Source: Emiliania huxleyi CCMP1516 (taxonomy: Eukaryota > Haptophyta > Isochrysidales > Noelaerhabdaceae). From it: a stretch of DNA of 64,000 nt. The stretch lies in NCBI RefSeq assembly GCF_000372725.1, contig NW_005198927.1, positions 6,902 to 70,901 on the forward strand, written 5' to 3'. The notes under the pieces are model-generated. The model searched no databases, was not told the origin of the DNA, and worked only from the letters and a program-made list of their open reading frames with translations. Shown one piece after another: positions 1-12,400 of this stretch (position 1 is the stretch's first letter; every line of letters begins with the position of its first letter). Both the position numbers and the translations under genes were made by a program.

Positions 1-2710
1 GAGAACATGACTAGTAGAGACTAACCGCGCCACGCGCCAGCTGCACACGGCGCTTGGCGCGCTGCAGGCGGCCAGCGGGATGGAGGCAGTTTGACGCGCT
101 GCGCGAGCTGTGCCTTCCCTGACCCTTCCCTGACCCTGGCTCTGAACCTTCCTGTAGGCCGAGTTCGACGAGCTACGCGAGCTGCTCTCCGAGAAGCGCC
201 TCTACCGCTTCGCGCTGATGCAGCTGATCGGGCTGCTGCACGTCGTCTTTGACGCGCTCGCCTTCCGGAACGACGTCGGCTTCTGGAAGGGGCGGGAGGA
301 CCTGAGGGGCCTGTCCTCGCGCGGCGTCATCTTCAACGCGGGCTCCACGCTCGTCATCTTCCTCTACCTGCTCGACGGCGACGGCGTCAACTCGATCGTC
401 CTCGCTACCTACGCCTTCTCCACCGCCCTCGAGCTTTGGAAGCTGACCAAGGTGGTTGCGATGCGGCGGCGGGCGCGCGGCGCGGCCGCCGGCGCCGGCG
501 GCGAGGGCGCGCGCGCCGAGGCGGCGACGGAGCGGTTCGACGAGGTTGCGACGCGGCACTTGACGTGGGGACTCGCGCCGCTGGTCGTCGGCTGGGCGCT
601 GTACGCGCTGCTCCACTACCCGCACGCGTCGTGGCGCGCCGCTTCCCCGCCGTCCTCCCGCCAGCCCCGCCTCCGAGGGGGCGAGTCACCCACCTTTGGA
701 TTCTGCACCCTCTTGTCAGGTACAGCTGGCTGCTCGGCTCGCTGGCCGACGCGATCTACCTCTTCGGCTTCATCGCGATGACGCCACAGCTCTTCATCAA
801 CTACAAGGCGCCGAGAGGAGCCGAGAGGGCCCGAGATGGCCCGAGATCTCCCGAGATCCCCAGATCTTCTTCAGCCGCAAGGCGGTTCGCTGCTCAACCC
901 CCCCCCGCCCTATCCAGGCCTCGGTCCCTCCCAGGGCATCCCCCTTCCCCGTGCCCCCGCCTGCGCCAGACCAGCCCCCTCGCTTCTGCCGTCGCCGAGG
1001 AAGTACACACGCCGTTTCGAGGCAGAGCTCCCCCGCCCCCCCTCGCGCCAGATGAAGAGCGTCGCCCACCTGCCGTGGCGCGTCCTCGCGTACAAGGCCT
1101 TCAACACCTTCATCGACGACGCCTTCGCGCTGATGGTCGCGATGCCGACCGCCCACCGCGTCGCCTGCCTGCGGGACGACCTCGTCTTCCTCGTCCTCCT
1201 CTACCAGCGCCGCCTCTACCCCGTGGACCGGAAGCGCGCCAATGAGTTCGGCATCGCGTACGAGCGGGACGAGGCGGACGTCGCTCCCGCGCAAGGGGAG
1301 GGCAGCGCGGGAGATGGGGCCGAGGAGGGGCCTGCTGGAGGGGTGGAAGCGGAGGGCGAGGTACCCACCCGCCTCCTCGACCTCCCCACGGAGCTCCTCG
1401 TGCGCGTCGTCTCTCGCTGCGACCCCGCCGACATCGCTCGCGTTGCGGCCGTCTCGCACATCTTCCACGCTTCGCTTGCGAAGGAAGGCATCCGCTTGTG
1501 GGCGCAAGAGCGCGGCTTCGAGCTGCCGGCGCCGCCAGCGGGCGAGAGCTGTGCCGTGCGGTGGCTGTGCTTGTCGGCGCTGCTGCGCGAGTCCAACCCG
1601 CCGGCGAGGGCGGCGGCAGGCGCTCGGCACAGCCTCTTCATCGACGGCGAGGGGCGGCTCTCGTCGTGCGGCGCAGATCCGGATCAAGAGGGGCGGCTCG
1701 GCCACGGCGAGGGCGTGACGCGGCTCAACACGCCGACCCGCCTCCCGTCGACGCTGGGCGGCGAGCGCGCCGTGAGCGTGTCGGTTGGACCCTACCACAG
1801 CCTCGCCCTCACCGCCGACGGCAGCGCCTGGAGCTGGGGCCGGGGAGGCGATGGCCGGTTGGGCCACGGCGACGAGCAGAGCCAGCTGCTGCCCAAGAAA
1901 GTCGAGGCCTTGGCTGATCAGCGCGTCGTCGCGGTCTCGGCGGGACTTGCATACAGTTTTGCCATCACCGCCGACGGGGCCGTGTGGAGCTGGGGCAGTG
2001 GAGCTTTTGGCCGGCCGGGCCACGGCGACCAGCAGAACCAGCTGCTGCCGAAAAAGGTCGAGGCTTTGGCAGGCCAGCGCGTGGTCGCTGTCTCGGCTGC
2101 AGACGGCCACATCCTCGCCATCACCGCCGACGGTGCCGTCTGGAGCTGGGGCTGGGGAGACGATGGCGTGCTGGGCCACGGCGACCGGCAGGACCAGTTG
2201 CTGCCAAAAAGGGTCGAGGCCTTTGCGGGTCGGCGCGTGGTCGCTGTGTCGGCTGCAGACCGCCACAGCCTCGCCCTCACCGCCGACGGCGCCGTCTGGA
2301 GCTGGGGTGGTGAAGGGGAAGGCTGGCTGGGCCACGGCGGCGGGCAGCGCCAGCTGCTGCCGAAGAAGGTCGAGGCTTTGGCTCAACAGCGTGTCCTCGC
2401 AGTGTCTGCTGGATTGGCTCACAGCCTCGCCCTCACCGCCGACAGCGCCGTCTGGAGCTGGGGCTGGGGAGGTTGTGGCCAGCTGGGCCACGGCGATGAG
2501 CAGCAGCAGCTGCTGCCAAAGAAGGTCGAGGCCTTTGCTGACCAGCGCGTTGTCGCTGTGTCGGCTGGAGCCCGCCACAGCCTCGCCCTCACCGGCGATG
2601 GGGCCGTCTTTACTTGGGGCGGGGGCGACACCGGCTGCCTAGGACACGGAGCTGACCTGTCGAACCAGCTGCTGCCCAAGAAGGTCGACTTGTCGAGCGA
2701 TAGCCGATAG
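1..2710 (+). CDS. CLPTM1: CLPTM1-type membrane protein fused in frame to F-box and RCC1 repeats (5' partial)
   Basis: CLPTM1 proteins are multi-pass ER/plasma-membrane proteins. The start lies left of the window. Proposed exons are <1-85, 159-630, 720-807 and 1052-2710. The splices rebuild the hallmark family sequence, including FDALAFRNDVGFW, FGFIAMTPQLFINYK, KSVAHLPWR and FNTFIDDAFA. Introns 86-158 and 808-1051 begin with GC; intron 631-719 begins with GT. After the usual CLPTM1 end (KRANEFG, near 1250) the frame does not stop. It runs through an acidic linker into an F-box (LLDLPTELLVRVVSRCDP, near 1371-1430) and then about six RCC1-type repeats of roughly 156 bases (1621-2700; signature HSLALTADGAVWSWG and LLPKKVEAL), stopping at 2710. 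No methionine lies between the CLPTM1 part and the RCC1 repeats, so a separate F-box gene has no visible start. F-box/RCC1 proteins are presumed substrate receptors of SCF ubiquitin ligases. The CLPTM1 call is firm; the fusion at protein level is inferred from the open frame. Confidence 0.85.
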
Positions 2711-2998
2711 AGTCCCATTAGACCGGAACCGATGAGCAGAGATTTTGCCCACTTGTTCTCTTTTTGTCGCGCCAGTCCCGTGCCCAGTGTTGCGCGAGGG
2801 AATTTATTTTAATAAATAGAGCAGGCATCTCCCCGAGAGATGGGGGCGACGCACGAACACCGCAGAGGCGAGTGCCGTGCGATGGTGCCGGTACTCACCG
2901 CCGGTGTTCGCCGGATCACTGCTGTCAGTCGTACTGTGTCGTTGCTGGAGGTGGAGCCCCTTCCGGTGGGCGAGTGCGAGGCTCACAGCGACGTGTAC

Positions 2999-3211
2999 TT
3001 TGAGTCACTGCCTTCCCGGCGGTTTGGCTGTAGAGCCTCTACAACAAACTCTTACTACAGCAAAATCGCGCTCTACATCGCTCTACAACGCACGCGCCTC
3101 GTCACGCGCGGCGGATGTAGAGCTCTACAGCTCTACAGCGCTCCAGAGCGCTCTACATCTCTACAGCTCTACAGCGCTCTACACTCTACATCCTCTACAC
3201 ACCCTCCCTCA
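2999..3211 (+). mobile_element. Right-end fragment of TIR element family A
   Basis: This 213-base piece matches the right end of the full element at 28669-29547, from TTTGAGTCACTGCCTTCC to the terminal CCCTCCCTCA. It consists mostly of the TAGAGCTCTACA-rich terminal repeat. The rest of the element is absent, so it is a 5'-truncated relic. Confidence 0.8.
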
Positions 3212-3697
3212 GTATCGCGCGCCTTGCGGGGGGCGCGCGGAAAAGAGGAACCTCTTACTTAGCGCCATCGCCATGGTGCTGCAAGCAGCGCCGGGCCCCG
3301 GGCGACGACGACTTACCGCCTCCCGGCCCCCCTCGCTCGGCACACCTCCGCTGCTTAATGTTTGTTTGACGACTCGAACCCGTGATGCGTGAATGCTTCC
3401 CCGGGTCAGCCTGCGAGCCACGTCGTTTTTTGCCGCAGCAAATTCGGGTCGGAGCGTAGCGGAGTGGGCCCCGAGTTTGAAAAAGGGCGACGGACGCTTG
3501 CGTCCTAGCCTCCAACAACGCCTCCCCGGCGCAGAGGGGCCCCCGGAGGGATGCTCAACCGCTCCACGCCGCTTGCGGCGAATCTATTCCCAGCTCGGCC
3601 CCGCGTTATTTTTTCACAGCCGACGAGGCACGCAGTCGCTGCTGCCACCCTGGACGAAGATCGCGGCACGCTCCCTACCTTGGCCCAGGCCACAACC
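3212..3697. other. NMD3 upstream region, no gene recognised
   Basis: About 490 bases between the element fragment and the NMD3 start. Short overlapping frames are present, none with a recognisable domain. A B-box-like stretch near 3369 (minus strand) does not fold into a tRNA. Confidence 0.4.
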
Positions 3698-5115
3698 ATG
3701 GCCATGATCCTGGACCAGCCACACAAGATCCTCTGCTGCCAGTGCGCCGTCGTGATCGAGCCGAACGCGGTCAATATGTGCGTCAACTGTCTCCAGGAGC
3801 GCTACGACATCGGCGCAGGAGTATCGAAGCAGGTCCAGCAAAACACGTGCCGCGGCTGCAACCGGTTCGAGCGGCGGGACGGCAGCTGGGCGGAGGTGGA
3901 CATGGAGTCCAAGGAGCTCCTCGCGCTGCTGCTCAAGAAGCCGCGCGGGCTGACGCAGGTCCGGCTCATCGACGCCTCGTATGTTTGGACCGAGCCTCAC
4001 TCGCGTCGCATCAAGCTCAAGCTGACGGTGCAGCAGGAGGTGGTGGCGGGCGCGGTGCTGCAGCAGTCCTTCGTGGTGGAGTACGTCCTCGGCAACAAGC
4101 AGTGCGGCACCTGCCAGCGGCGAGAGGCCAAGGACACGTGGGTCGCCGTCTGCCAGGTGCCGGCAACCCCGCCTCTTGTCAGCGCCGCCAGTCGCACCGT
4201 GTCCGCGCTTCCAGCCGCACTTGGCCACCGCGCCTCGCACCGCACCCCCTCGTCGCAGCGCCCAACCGGCGCACTCCCCCCTCCCTCCGCTCGCTCGCTC
4301 CTCCAAATGCGCGCCGCTCTCTGCCGGTAGGTTCGGCAAAAGGTGGAGCACAAGCGGACGTTCTTCTGGATCGAGCAGCTCATCCTCAAGCACCGCGCGC
4401 ACACGGACGCGATCAACATCGTCGAGCGGCGCGACGGGCTCGACTTCTTCTACGAGGCGCGCTCGCACGCCGAGAAGATGACCTCCTTCCTGCAGGGCGT
4501 CGCGCCGACCCGGTACAAGACATCCAAGCAGCTCATCTCGACCGACACGCACACGGGGAAGGGGCGGTACAAGTTCACCTACTCGGTGGAGCTGCTGCCA
4601 ATCTGCCGCGGCGACGCGCTCTGGCTGCCGGCGAGCACGGCGGCGACGGTGGGGCAGGTTCCGCGCTTCATGCTTTGCAACAAGGCGCGTCCCGGCTGGG
4701 GAGATATGGCGAGATATGGCGAGATATGGCGAGATATGGCGAGATATGGGCACCGCCCCGAGGCGAGCCTGCGGTAGAGGGTCAGCCCACCCGACGGCTG
4801 TGCGCGTGACCAGCGCCGCGCCACCCCCTCGGCCCTGTGGGGAGAGAACGCGGCCTATGAGCTAGCCCTCGGGAGATATGGCGAGATATGGCGAGATATG
4901 GCGAGATGGTCCGTGAGCTAGCCCTCGATGAGCGGGGCGGGTCGGTGCACAGGTGTCCAACATCGTCCACCTCATCGACCCAAAGACGATGCGCACCGCC
5001 GAGCTGCTCCCGCTCACATTTTGGAAGAAGCAGTTCGCGTCCGCCCTCACCCGCTCCTGCCTGGCCGAGTTCGTCGTGCTCGACATCGAGATCGAGGCGC
5101 CGCGCGAGCGGCAGC

Positions 5116-5168
<53 letters not shown>

Positions 5169-5988
5169 AAGAAGAAGAAGCGCTCCTCGAGCGACGCGCC
5201 GGTTGACGGGCCCTCGCGCGAGCCGACTTGCCTCGCCGAGGTGACTGTCGCGCGGCGCGACGACTTCGGAGCAAACGACACGACGGTGCGCACGCTGACG
5301 CACCTCGGCAACGTGCTTCGCGTGGGCGACTTTGTGTGGGGCTACGCGGTCAGCGGGTCCACGCTGCCGAGCGAGCTGTCCGAGCACGAGTGTGGCCAGC
5401 TGCCCGAGGTGCTGCTCGTCAGGAAGGATGAGGTATCACTAGTTGTGAATGAGGAGTGAGGTGTGAATGACTGATTAGGTACTGCTCGTCAAGAAGAGCT
5501 ACTCCGAGCGGCGGAGGAAGCCGCGCCGGCGCGCGTGGAAGCTGCAGTCGCTCGCCAAGGAGCAGGAGGAGTCCGAGTGGACGGCGCAGCGCGGCCGTAA
5601 GCTCGACACGTCGCAGTACGAGCACGAGTACGAGGAGTTCATGCAGGATCTCGAGGAGGACCCGGAGATGCGTGCCCAGATCAACCTCTACCGCGACCCG
5701 GAGGCCGACCGGCGCGCGGCGGCGGCGGCGGCGCAGGCGGCGGCCTCGGGCGCGGCGAGCGGCGGCGACGCCGACGGCGAGGGCGAGGAGGCGGAGGACG
5801 ACGACTTCCCCGATGTCGGCCTCGAGGAGCTGCTCGACGAGCTCACGCTCGGCGCGGACGAGCCGGAGGCGGACGCGCTGCCCGACGAGCAGGTCGCGTC
5901 GGTGGCGGGCGCCTTTGCGGGCCCGTCGGGCCCGGTGCAGCAGTTCTCGCTGCCCGAGGGCAACAAGGTCAAGTACTCCTTCCTGTGA
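3698..5988 (+). CDS. NMD3: 60S ribosomal export protein NMD3
   Basis: NMD3 is the adaptor that carries pre-60S ribosomal subunits to exportin CRM1/Xpo1. Four exons are proposed: 3698-4156, 4331-4684, 4953-5408 and 5479-5988. All junctions are phase 0 and give 592 residues (human NMD3 is about 500). The N-terminus has the paired zinc-binding CxxC motifs (CCQC, CVNC, CRGC, CGTC). The middle carries KVEHKRTFFWIEQLI, FYEARSHAEKM and HLIDPKT. The C-terminus has LLVKKSYSERRRKPRRRAWK, an acidic tail with LEEDPEMRAQINLYRDP, and ends KVKYSFL. Insertions relative to other NMD3 proteins are a run of about 17 glycines (GGC repeat) and an alanine/acidic stretch near the end. Intron 4685-4952 starts with GC and contains arrays of GAGATATGGC. 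Intron 5409-5478 starts with a near copy of the next exon. Identification is certain; exon edges are predicted. Confidence 0.95.
5118..5167 (+). repeat. GGC microsatellite coding polyglycine in NMD3
   Basis: About 17 uninterrupted GGC units in frame inside exon 3 of NMD3, followed by a lysine run. It is an expansion prone to length change and is not part of the conserved NMD3 fold. Confidence 0.9.
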
Positions 5989-6640
5989 GCGTCTGTGGCC
6001 ACGGCGTGATGAACTCTCTTGCGGTGTGTGGGGAGGTCTGATGAGACACTGAGAGTGACCCCGGCATGCCGGCCGAGAGAGCGGGCTGGTAATTGTGTAA
6101 CTGGCACAGTGTGGCGGTGCTGCATGCTGCGGGCTGCTCCGCACACTGACAACAATTAACGTATAACGACCAGAATCATAACGTTTTGCAGTGTCCAGTG
6201 AGTGGCAGTGCCCTGCGCTGTAAAACCTAAAACCGGCCACATTCGGGGGTGGAGAGCGTGGCTGGGGTGGTCGCCCCCCCCCCGCACTCTCCAAAACTGT
6301 AAACTCACCCCCCCCCCCTTCCACCCTACACAAGTGAGGCCACAAAAAGGAGAGAGGACTTAAAAGTATTAACATGCAGAAGTTCAGGGAGAGCGACACT
6401 AGTCCCAACGATGGGGGCTACACACCGCGACGGCGACGCAGCGGCAGGCCAGCTAGGGCTGCGGCTGGGGAGCAGGGGAGAAGGACATCTAGAGGCCAGA
6501 CAGTGAGGTCCCTCCCTGACTTCCATGCCACTTCGGTAGAGAGCACTTTCGCGGCGAGCGGCCCGCCACCGCCTCCGCGCACCGCCGCTATGCCGCTGCC
6601 GCCCCGCTGCCACTGCCGCCGAAAAGACGAACGGCAGCAG
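5989..6640. other. Intergenic, convergent 3' ends
   Basis: Between the NMD3 stop and the stop of the minus-strand F-box/NHL gene. It contains C-runs at 6280-6290 and 6307-6321. No gene or RNA recognised. Confidence 0.4.
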
Positions 6641-7060
6641 TCACACGAGGTAGACACACCCGTTGTCCGCGTCAGTCACCCAAATGTCTCCCGCGCGCGA
6701 ACACGCGACACTGAGCCACGACCAGAGCCCGAGCTCAGGCTGGTGCCTTCCGGTGCCAAGCAGCTCGTCGCACAGCGAGGCGACGTGCGTGCACACCGGC
6801 TCGCCGCCGTCGCGCCGCGCCACGCGGAAGACGGAGACGCACATCGCCCCCGCCTCGGCGACGAGCAAGAAGACGCCGCTCGAGGTGCACTCCGGGGGAC
6901 GGAGCACGGCGACGCCCGAAGGACGATCGAGCGGCCGGCCGCGTCTCGCCTGGCGCAGGCAGCCGCACGGCGCAACCTCGCCGCGGTTCGAGCCGGCCGC
7001 GAAGAAATGCACCTGATTGCTGTAGTAGTCGGCGACCGCGAGGAAGTGGTCGGCGACGCC

Positions 7061-7091
<31 letters not shown>

Positions 7092-8092
7092 AGCTCGAAG
7101 CGCACTATGTCCGACGGGCGGCTGAACCCGCCCGCGTCTATTCCGCCGCCCCCGTCTCCGCGGGCGAGGTAGCGCGCGGCGCCGGCAGGGTCGTCCACTC
7201 CCCACAGCACCACCCGAGAGTGGTTCCAGTCGGTACAGGCGAGCAGCCGGGCGGGCCGGTCAAGCCGCGGGGCGGCGCTCCACGCGTGCCACGTCGGCGG
7301 CAGCGCGCACAGCCCGTTCGGGTACGAGAGCATGGCCGAGCCGTCGTTGCCTCCGGCGGGGGTCACTCGACCGCTGCGCAGGCCGACCAGAACGACGCGG
7401 TGGGACGGGTTCGCCACGCCCGGCAGAGGCTGGCCAGTCTCGTCCTCGCCCTGCACCGTGACGGCGAAGGCCGGCTCTCCGCCCCACGGGGCGGAACAGA
7501 TGCCGCACGGGGCGCCGTCCACCGGAGCAGACCGCTCGAGCCGCGCGCCGTCCGGGCGCAGCGACACAAAGGCGACGGAGCGCCTGCCCGCGTCGCAGAC
7601 GGCGACCAGCGGGTGCGGCTCTGCGGCGGAGCCAAAGAAGGCGGCTCGCTCCTCCGGCGCGCAGAGGCTCAGGACCGCTGTCGGAGCGGCGAAGAGCGAC
7701 GCGGCGCTGCCGGCGCGCCGCGTGCGGTGCGCCGACGACGAGGCGACCTGGCAGCGCGGGCCGAGGTGAGGGCGGCCGAAGCGCCGCCCAGCCAGCTGCA
7801 CGCGCCACGACTGCCTGGCCGCCCACGCGCCCTTGCGATCGACGCCGCACGCCGCGCAGCGCTCCCTCGCCGCCTCGTTGCTGGCCGCCTCGGCAGCCCG
7901 GCAGCAGCAGGCGAAGGAGCAGAGCGCCGCGGGTGGTAGAAGCAGCAGTGCCATGTGCAGCAGCTCCGGCTGCAGCGCAAAAAGCCGGCCGTCTGCGGCC
8001 TCGGCATCTACGGTGGCAGTCGCGGACGAGGCGGCGGCGGAGGCGGATGTGGTGGTGGTAGTAGTGGATTCTATCCTCGCGTTGTCGACCAT
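6641..8092 (-). CDS. F-box-like protein with NHL-type beta-propeller
   Basis: Single open frame of 483 residues from the ATG at 8092; the frame extends further upstream but without another ATG. The N-terminus is Thr/Ala-rich. A leucine- and cysteine-rich segment (LQPELLHMALLLLPPAALCS) resembles an F-box. The C-terminal half has repeating propeller-blade motifs of the NHL/SMP-30 kind: SYPNGLCALP, RPSDIVRFELGG with VADYYSNQVHFF, RPSGVAVLRPP with LLVAEAGAMCVSVFRV, and WLSVACSRAGDIWVTDADNG just before the stop. A run of about 11 glycines (7055-7090) lies within the propeller. The likely role is substrate recognition for ubiquitination or protein interaction; this is family-level inference. The substrate is unknown. 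Confidence 0.6.
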
Positions 8093-8108
8093 GCTGGCTC
8101 GGAAGCGT

Positions 8109-8420
8109 TCAGGCTCCCTGTGAGTACGATCCTGAGACCATGCGCATACCGAGATAGGCACCGCCGACACAGATGATGAGAGCTATCGCGAGAAGAAGAC
8201 CGACAGAGGCGTCAGAGCGCCGGCGAGGCTGAGGGCCGTCGAGTCGGAACTCCTGGCCCGAGGAAGCGATGTACGGCATCCAAGCTCGGCCCGAGCTGCT
8301 CTCAGTACTCAAGACGAAGCCGCGGACCCACCACGATAGCGCTAGAGTAGGGGCACTCCGGACGGCCCTGTCCAGTTCCAGGCAGGCGCCAGCTGCGAGG
8401 CGCAACAGAAAACAACTCAT
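8109..8420 (-). CDS. Small hydrophobic ORF, hypothetical
   Basis: 103 codons from an ATG at 8420, ending 17 bases upstream of the F-box/NHL start. It has a hydrophobic N-terminal segment (FLLRLAAGACLEL) and a clear C-terminal membrane span (VGLLLAIALIICVGGAYLGM). No family recognised. It could be a short membrane protein or an upstream ORF in the leader of the next gene. Confidence 0.25.
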   Translation of the reverse strand: MSCFLLRLAAGACLELDRAVRSAPTLALSWWVRGFVLSTESSSGRAWMPYIASSGQEFRLDGPQPRRRSDASVGLLLAIALIICVGGAYLGMRMVSGSYSQGA

Positions 8421-9429
8421 TCGGAACAGACAGGCTCGACACAGGTGCGAACTGGCGCGTGCTAGTACTATCACCGGCACACCCACAAGAAAGAAAATCT
8501 TCGCGAATTTGTTTGTTTGAGGTGACGCAGAGGAAGTTAGACGGTGCGCTGTGGAGAACGCGCTGTGGAGCCACCCCCCCTTAAGTGTCGGTGTCACGGT
8601 GTGCCCTAGGATTCCCGTGCCACAGCCGGTCGATCCGGTGGAGGGTGTTGATACTTCGGGCGGAAGCTTTGGCAAGGGGGGGCTCGAGGCAGGGAGTGCA
8701 CCTTAGCAGTCGGACCAAGCGGTCGGGGGACTTGCAGGGTCGCGCGACGATAGGCCGGGACGAGTGGGATGGGCCTACCGCTTGACAAGCGAAGCGACGT
8801 CCGGCAGTCGAGTGCCTGGGCGAGGCGGCCTCGGAGATCCAACGGAGGGGAGCCACAGCGAGCGGCTGCCCAGCCGGAGGTTTGGAGGAGGCGAGGAGAG
8901 ACGCCTCGAGACGGGCGGACCTGGCCAAGGGGTGTCCCAGCCACTGCCGTGGGCGCCCGCCACAGAAGAGGACTCCACCCTACAAAGGCGACTCGATCGA
9001 TTCGGCCCAACGGCAGCTAGCCGCAAGAGGGACATGGGCCAAGGCGTGCTCCCGACTGAGGAGGCGACCGGGAGGTGGGTACGCTTACGGCCGTCGGGAG
9101 GGGAGAGCGACGGGCGGCTGCAGCCTAGCGGAGGGCCCTTCGATTCGCCCAGCCACCCCGCGGATCGATCGAAGCTGACCGTCACCCCAGGACGCTCTCG
9201 CCAGTGGAGGTGGGCTATCACCGAACGACAGCGAGCACTCACTCCAACTCAGGATGATGCGTGCACGCCATCAGGATGAAGCGTCCGAAGCGTGCACGCA
9301 TCACCAGAATCCGGCGTCCTCTGCCCCTTTGAAGAAACGCAACGCAGCACCTGAGCGAATGCCGAGCGAATTGCAATTGTGTCGAATTGTGGCCGTAGGG
9401 CGGGCGCTTTGCGACACACGTGGGGTGCG
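8421..9429. other. About 1 kb without a recognisable gene
   Basis: Several frames stay open on both strands because the DNA is GC-rich and poor in stops, but none shows a domain, signal peptide or credible splice structure. It holds the divergent upstream region between the minus-strand genes and the large plus-strand gene. Confidence 0.4.
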
Positions 9430-12400
9430 ATGATGGATAGGTCCCGCGCCGAGCCGCCCGTATCTCCGGACGAGATTCTGCCGGACAAGCTGCCGGAATC
9501 AGTGCCGCCAACGGAGTCAACAAAGGGCAGCGGCCGACCACGCGTTGCTGTCCAATTCTGCTGCCTACTGCCCTCAGTTCTCTGCTGCCTACTCGTTTGC
9601 GTCAGCGTTATTGCGGGAGTCTGTGGGTCAGGACATTGCCATCCCCGCCACCACCACGCACCACCGCCGCCCGCGCCGCCGCCGCCGCCCGCGCCGCCAC
9701 CGCCGCCGCCGCCTGCACCGCCGCCACCGCCGTGCGACACCAACACAACCAGCTTCACCCTCTACCCAGGCGCGATGAACCGTGCTGTGGAGGGTAATCT
9801 GTGGAGAGATCTTGCGGAACACAGGGTCGGGCCCTGCAACACCTGCCCCGACGGCCAGCAGGCGGTCTGGGCCCGAGCCCTGGACCTTGGGAGCAACGAC
9901 ACGGCGGTGCCTCTCTTCCCCAACCTGGCCCAGTTCTGCGAAGACATCAGGCTGCTGGATCCGAACAACGAGCTCGGAGCGGACACCCCCGTCAAGGTTT
10001 GCCTTTCGGATCCACCTCCAATACCGGACGGAGGCGTGACACTGTGGCGGGGTGGTTCGCTCGAGTGCAAGATGGGCAAGGAGGGGCTGCAAAAGTGTGA
10101 GAAGCCATACAAGCCTCGCTGCCAGAATTTCCTGCAGGAGGGAGGAGGGGGGGGCAGCTACGAGAAGCGTCTGGATCTCAAGGACCGTAAGGCATATGCG
10201 GACTTTAAGGAAGTGACACACGGAGAGCCCTGTTTGACCGGCAAGGCCGTCAAATATTGGCTGAACGACCTGCTGTTCGGCTATCTCAACTCAACCTACG
10301 CCTTGGAATCCAGTGCCAGTGTCCGCAACTACGTGGGACTCGGCATCGAGAAAGTCTTCGACTACCTATGGAACTTAGAAGGACACGGCTGGTCCAAGAT
10401 GAAGCTGTGCGCCGGGTCGCTGACAGGGAAGGATATCAAAGACAAAGACAAGCACAAGGAGTTGGCGGCAGTGGGCTGCAGCCTCATTCAGCTGCATGAT
10501 GAAGAGACGTTTGGTTTTGCCGGCGTGCAGATGCCACAATTGTTGACCGACGCGACCATAAAGGCTTTCTGCCCAAAGCTTACCATTCAAGATCCGGGTA
10601 ATTTCACGATTTGCATCGCCTATGCGGGCTGCTGGATCAACAAAGATATCGCGCTGCCGACCTTGGGAGTTGCAATCGATCCCAACTTCTTGAAGTGCAT
10701 TCTGAGCAGTGAAGCGGCAGATCTCGCAACTGCAGGGCTCGGCTCATTGGCTGCCGGGGGGGTCGTAGGAGGGGACTCCGCGGAGACGTCAGGAGTTTCT
10801 TTGGGAGTCTCACTGACCGGTGATCTCGCCACAACGGTTGAGCTCTACTACTCCAGCGCCAAGTACAGCAGCGATACAAGATACCCCGGGTTCCGCGTAG
10901 TCAATGCAGCTGTTCGAGGCAACATCGGTATGGCGCTCGCGCTCGAAAACAGCCCGTTTGCGCCGCTGTGTGGCAAAGGCGACGGAGACAAAAGCATCTG
11001 CGATGTGTTGAAATTTGAAGGCAAGATGGAGCTTATGCTCGGAATCTACCAGAACAACGCAGTGACGGACTCGAGGTCCTGTGGAAGCACCACACGATGC
11101 GGAGACGCTTCCGATATCATGATTGCGAATCGGATCTGCGGAGCGGCGTGCGACGTTACGAATCCAAATGCTTGCAAAAGCAGCGAGACCTGCTATGCAA
11201 ACTTAGACAAGGACCCGCAGCTCACGGACGAAAACGGAATAGTCAGCTACAACGCTGAGAACATTTGGGGATTGACTTTTGCCATCAAGCTGGAGAGTGT
11301 GCTTAGCATCAACTTGAAGGAGGCGTGCTTTGGTGAATGGACCGGATCGCCCGCTTGCAAGGTGCTCCCTAAGTTCTCGATCACTCTGATGGACATCAAT
11401 GGCGCCTTTTCCGGAGTGGACTTTCGTGCAACCGATGTTGATACCAGCACGCCGAGGACGTTGGAACCTGGCCTGTACGTACTCGCAAACGCTCTAAACC
11501 TACGTGACATTCTCAAATCGATACTGGGTCCTATCGTCGATTTATTTAGTGGTGTCGTTGACGGCCTGATTGGTAAGGGCACGACGAAGAAGATTACAGA
11601 CTTTTTGGAGGGTCAAACTGGCAACGGCACGGTTGTTTCGGTTGGCTTCAAGGTGGTGAAATCGGGCGACAGGTGCATGAAGTTCAGCTCTAGGTTCCAA
11701 CTCGACCTGGGGAAGTTGTTGTTTGTCTCGATTGGATTCGAATTCGACATTGGGTGCGAAAAAGCCGTTTCAAGCTCGGAGTCCGACACGCACATACCGC
11801 CCGCCCGTTTGCCGACTTATTCGTTCGACCTCGACGTTCACTCTGAAGCGCTGAAGTATGTTGTGGAAAAGGTCACGGCAGCGGCGCAGGCCGTTGGTGA
11901 CGCAATCGTCTGGGTTGCTCAAAAGGCAGGGGAGGTCGTCGGCGCCTTCGGCACGGCCGTGATGGATGCCGTGACCGGCTTTACCACGGCCGCGTTGGAT
12001 GCGACTTCAAGCGCGATCGCGTGGGTCTCGTCTTACACAGGGGGGTGGTGGCTGACTACTGGAGCGATGCCCGGCACAATGCCAAACGGCACAGTGTTTG
12101 GATACTCAGAGTATCACCTAAAACCGCCGCCTAGTCTTGCAAAATGGGCGAAGCAGAGCCTAGTCAACCGATTTGGTAACCTGAGCCGTGAAGAAAAGCA
12201 GGATGTGAGGGATGGCGCCAAGAAGATGTTGAGGGAGATGAGGAACGAATCTCGACGCACCGAGGGCACAAATCTCGGCGCATTCGAGGGCCAGGCGGAA
12301 GATCACTTTGATACTTGGTTTGACACGACGGATCGCGCCATGGATGCGCTATGGAAGTGGGAAGGTCATAAAAGGTGCACTTCCGAGGAGCGGCCAGACC

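Noticed and set aside
3340-3440. tRNA-like B box (GGTTCGAGTC) on the minus strand
   Set aside because: Arms flanking the B box do not pair as a T-stem and no acceptor stem could be drawn.
8590-9240. Long overlapping open frames on both strands
   Set aside because: Stop-poor GC-rich DNA gives such frames by chance; no motif, signal or splice support.
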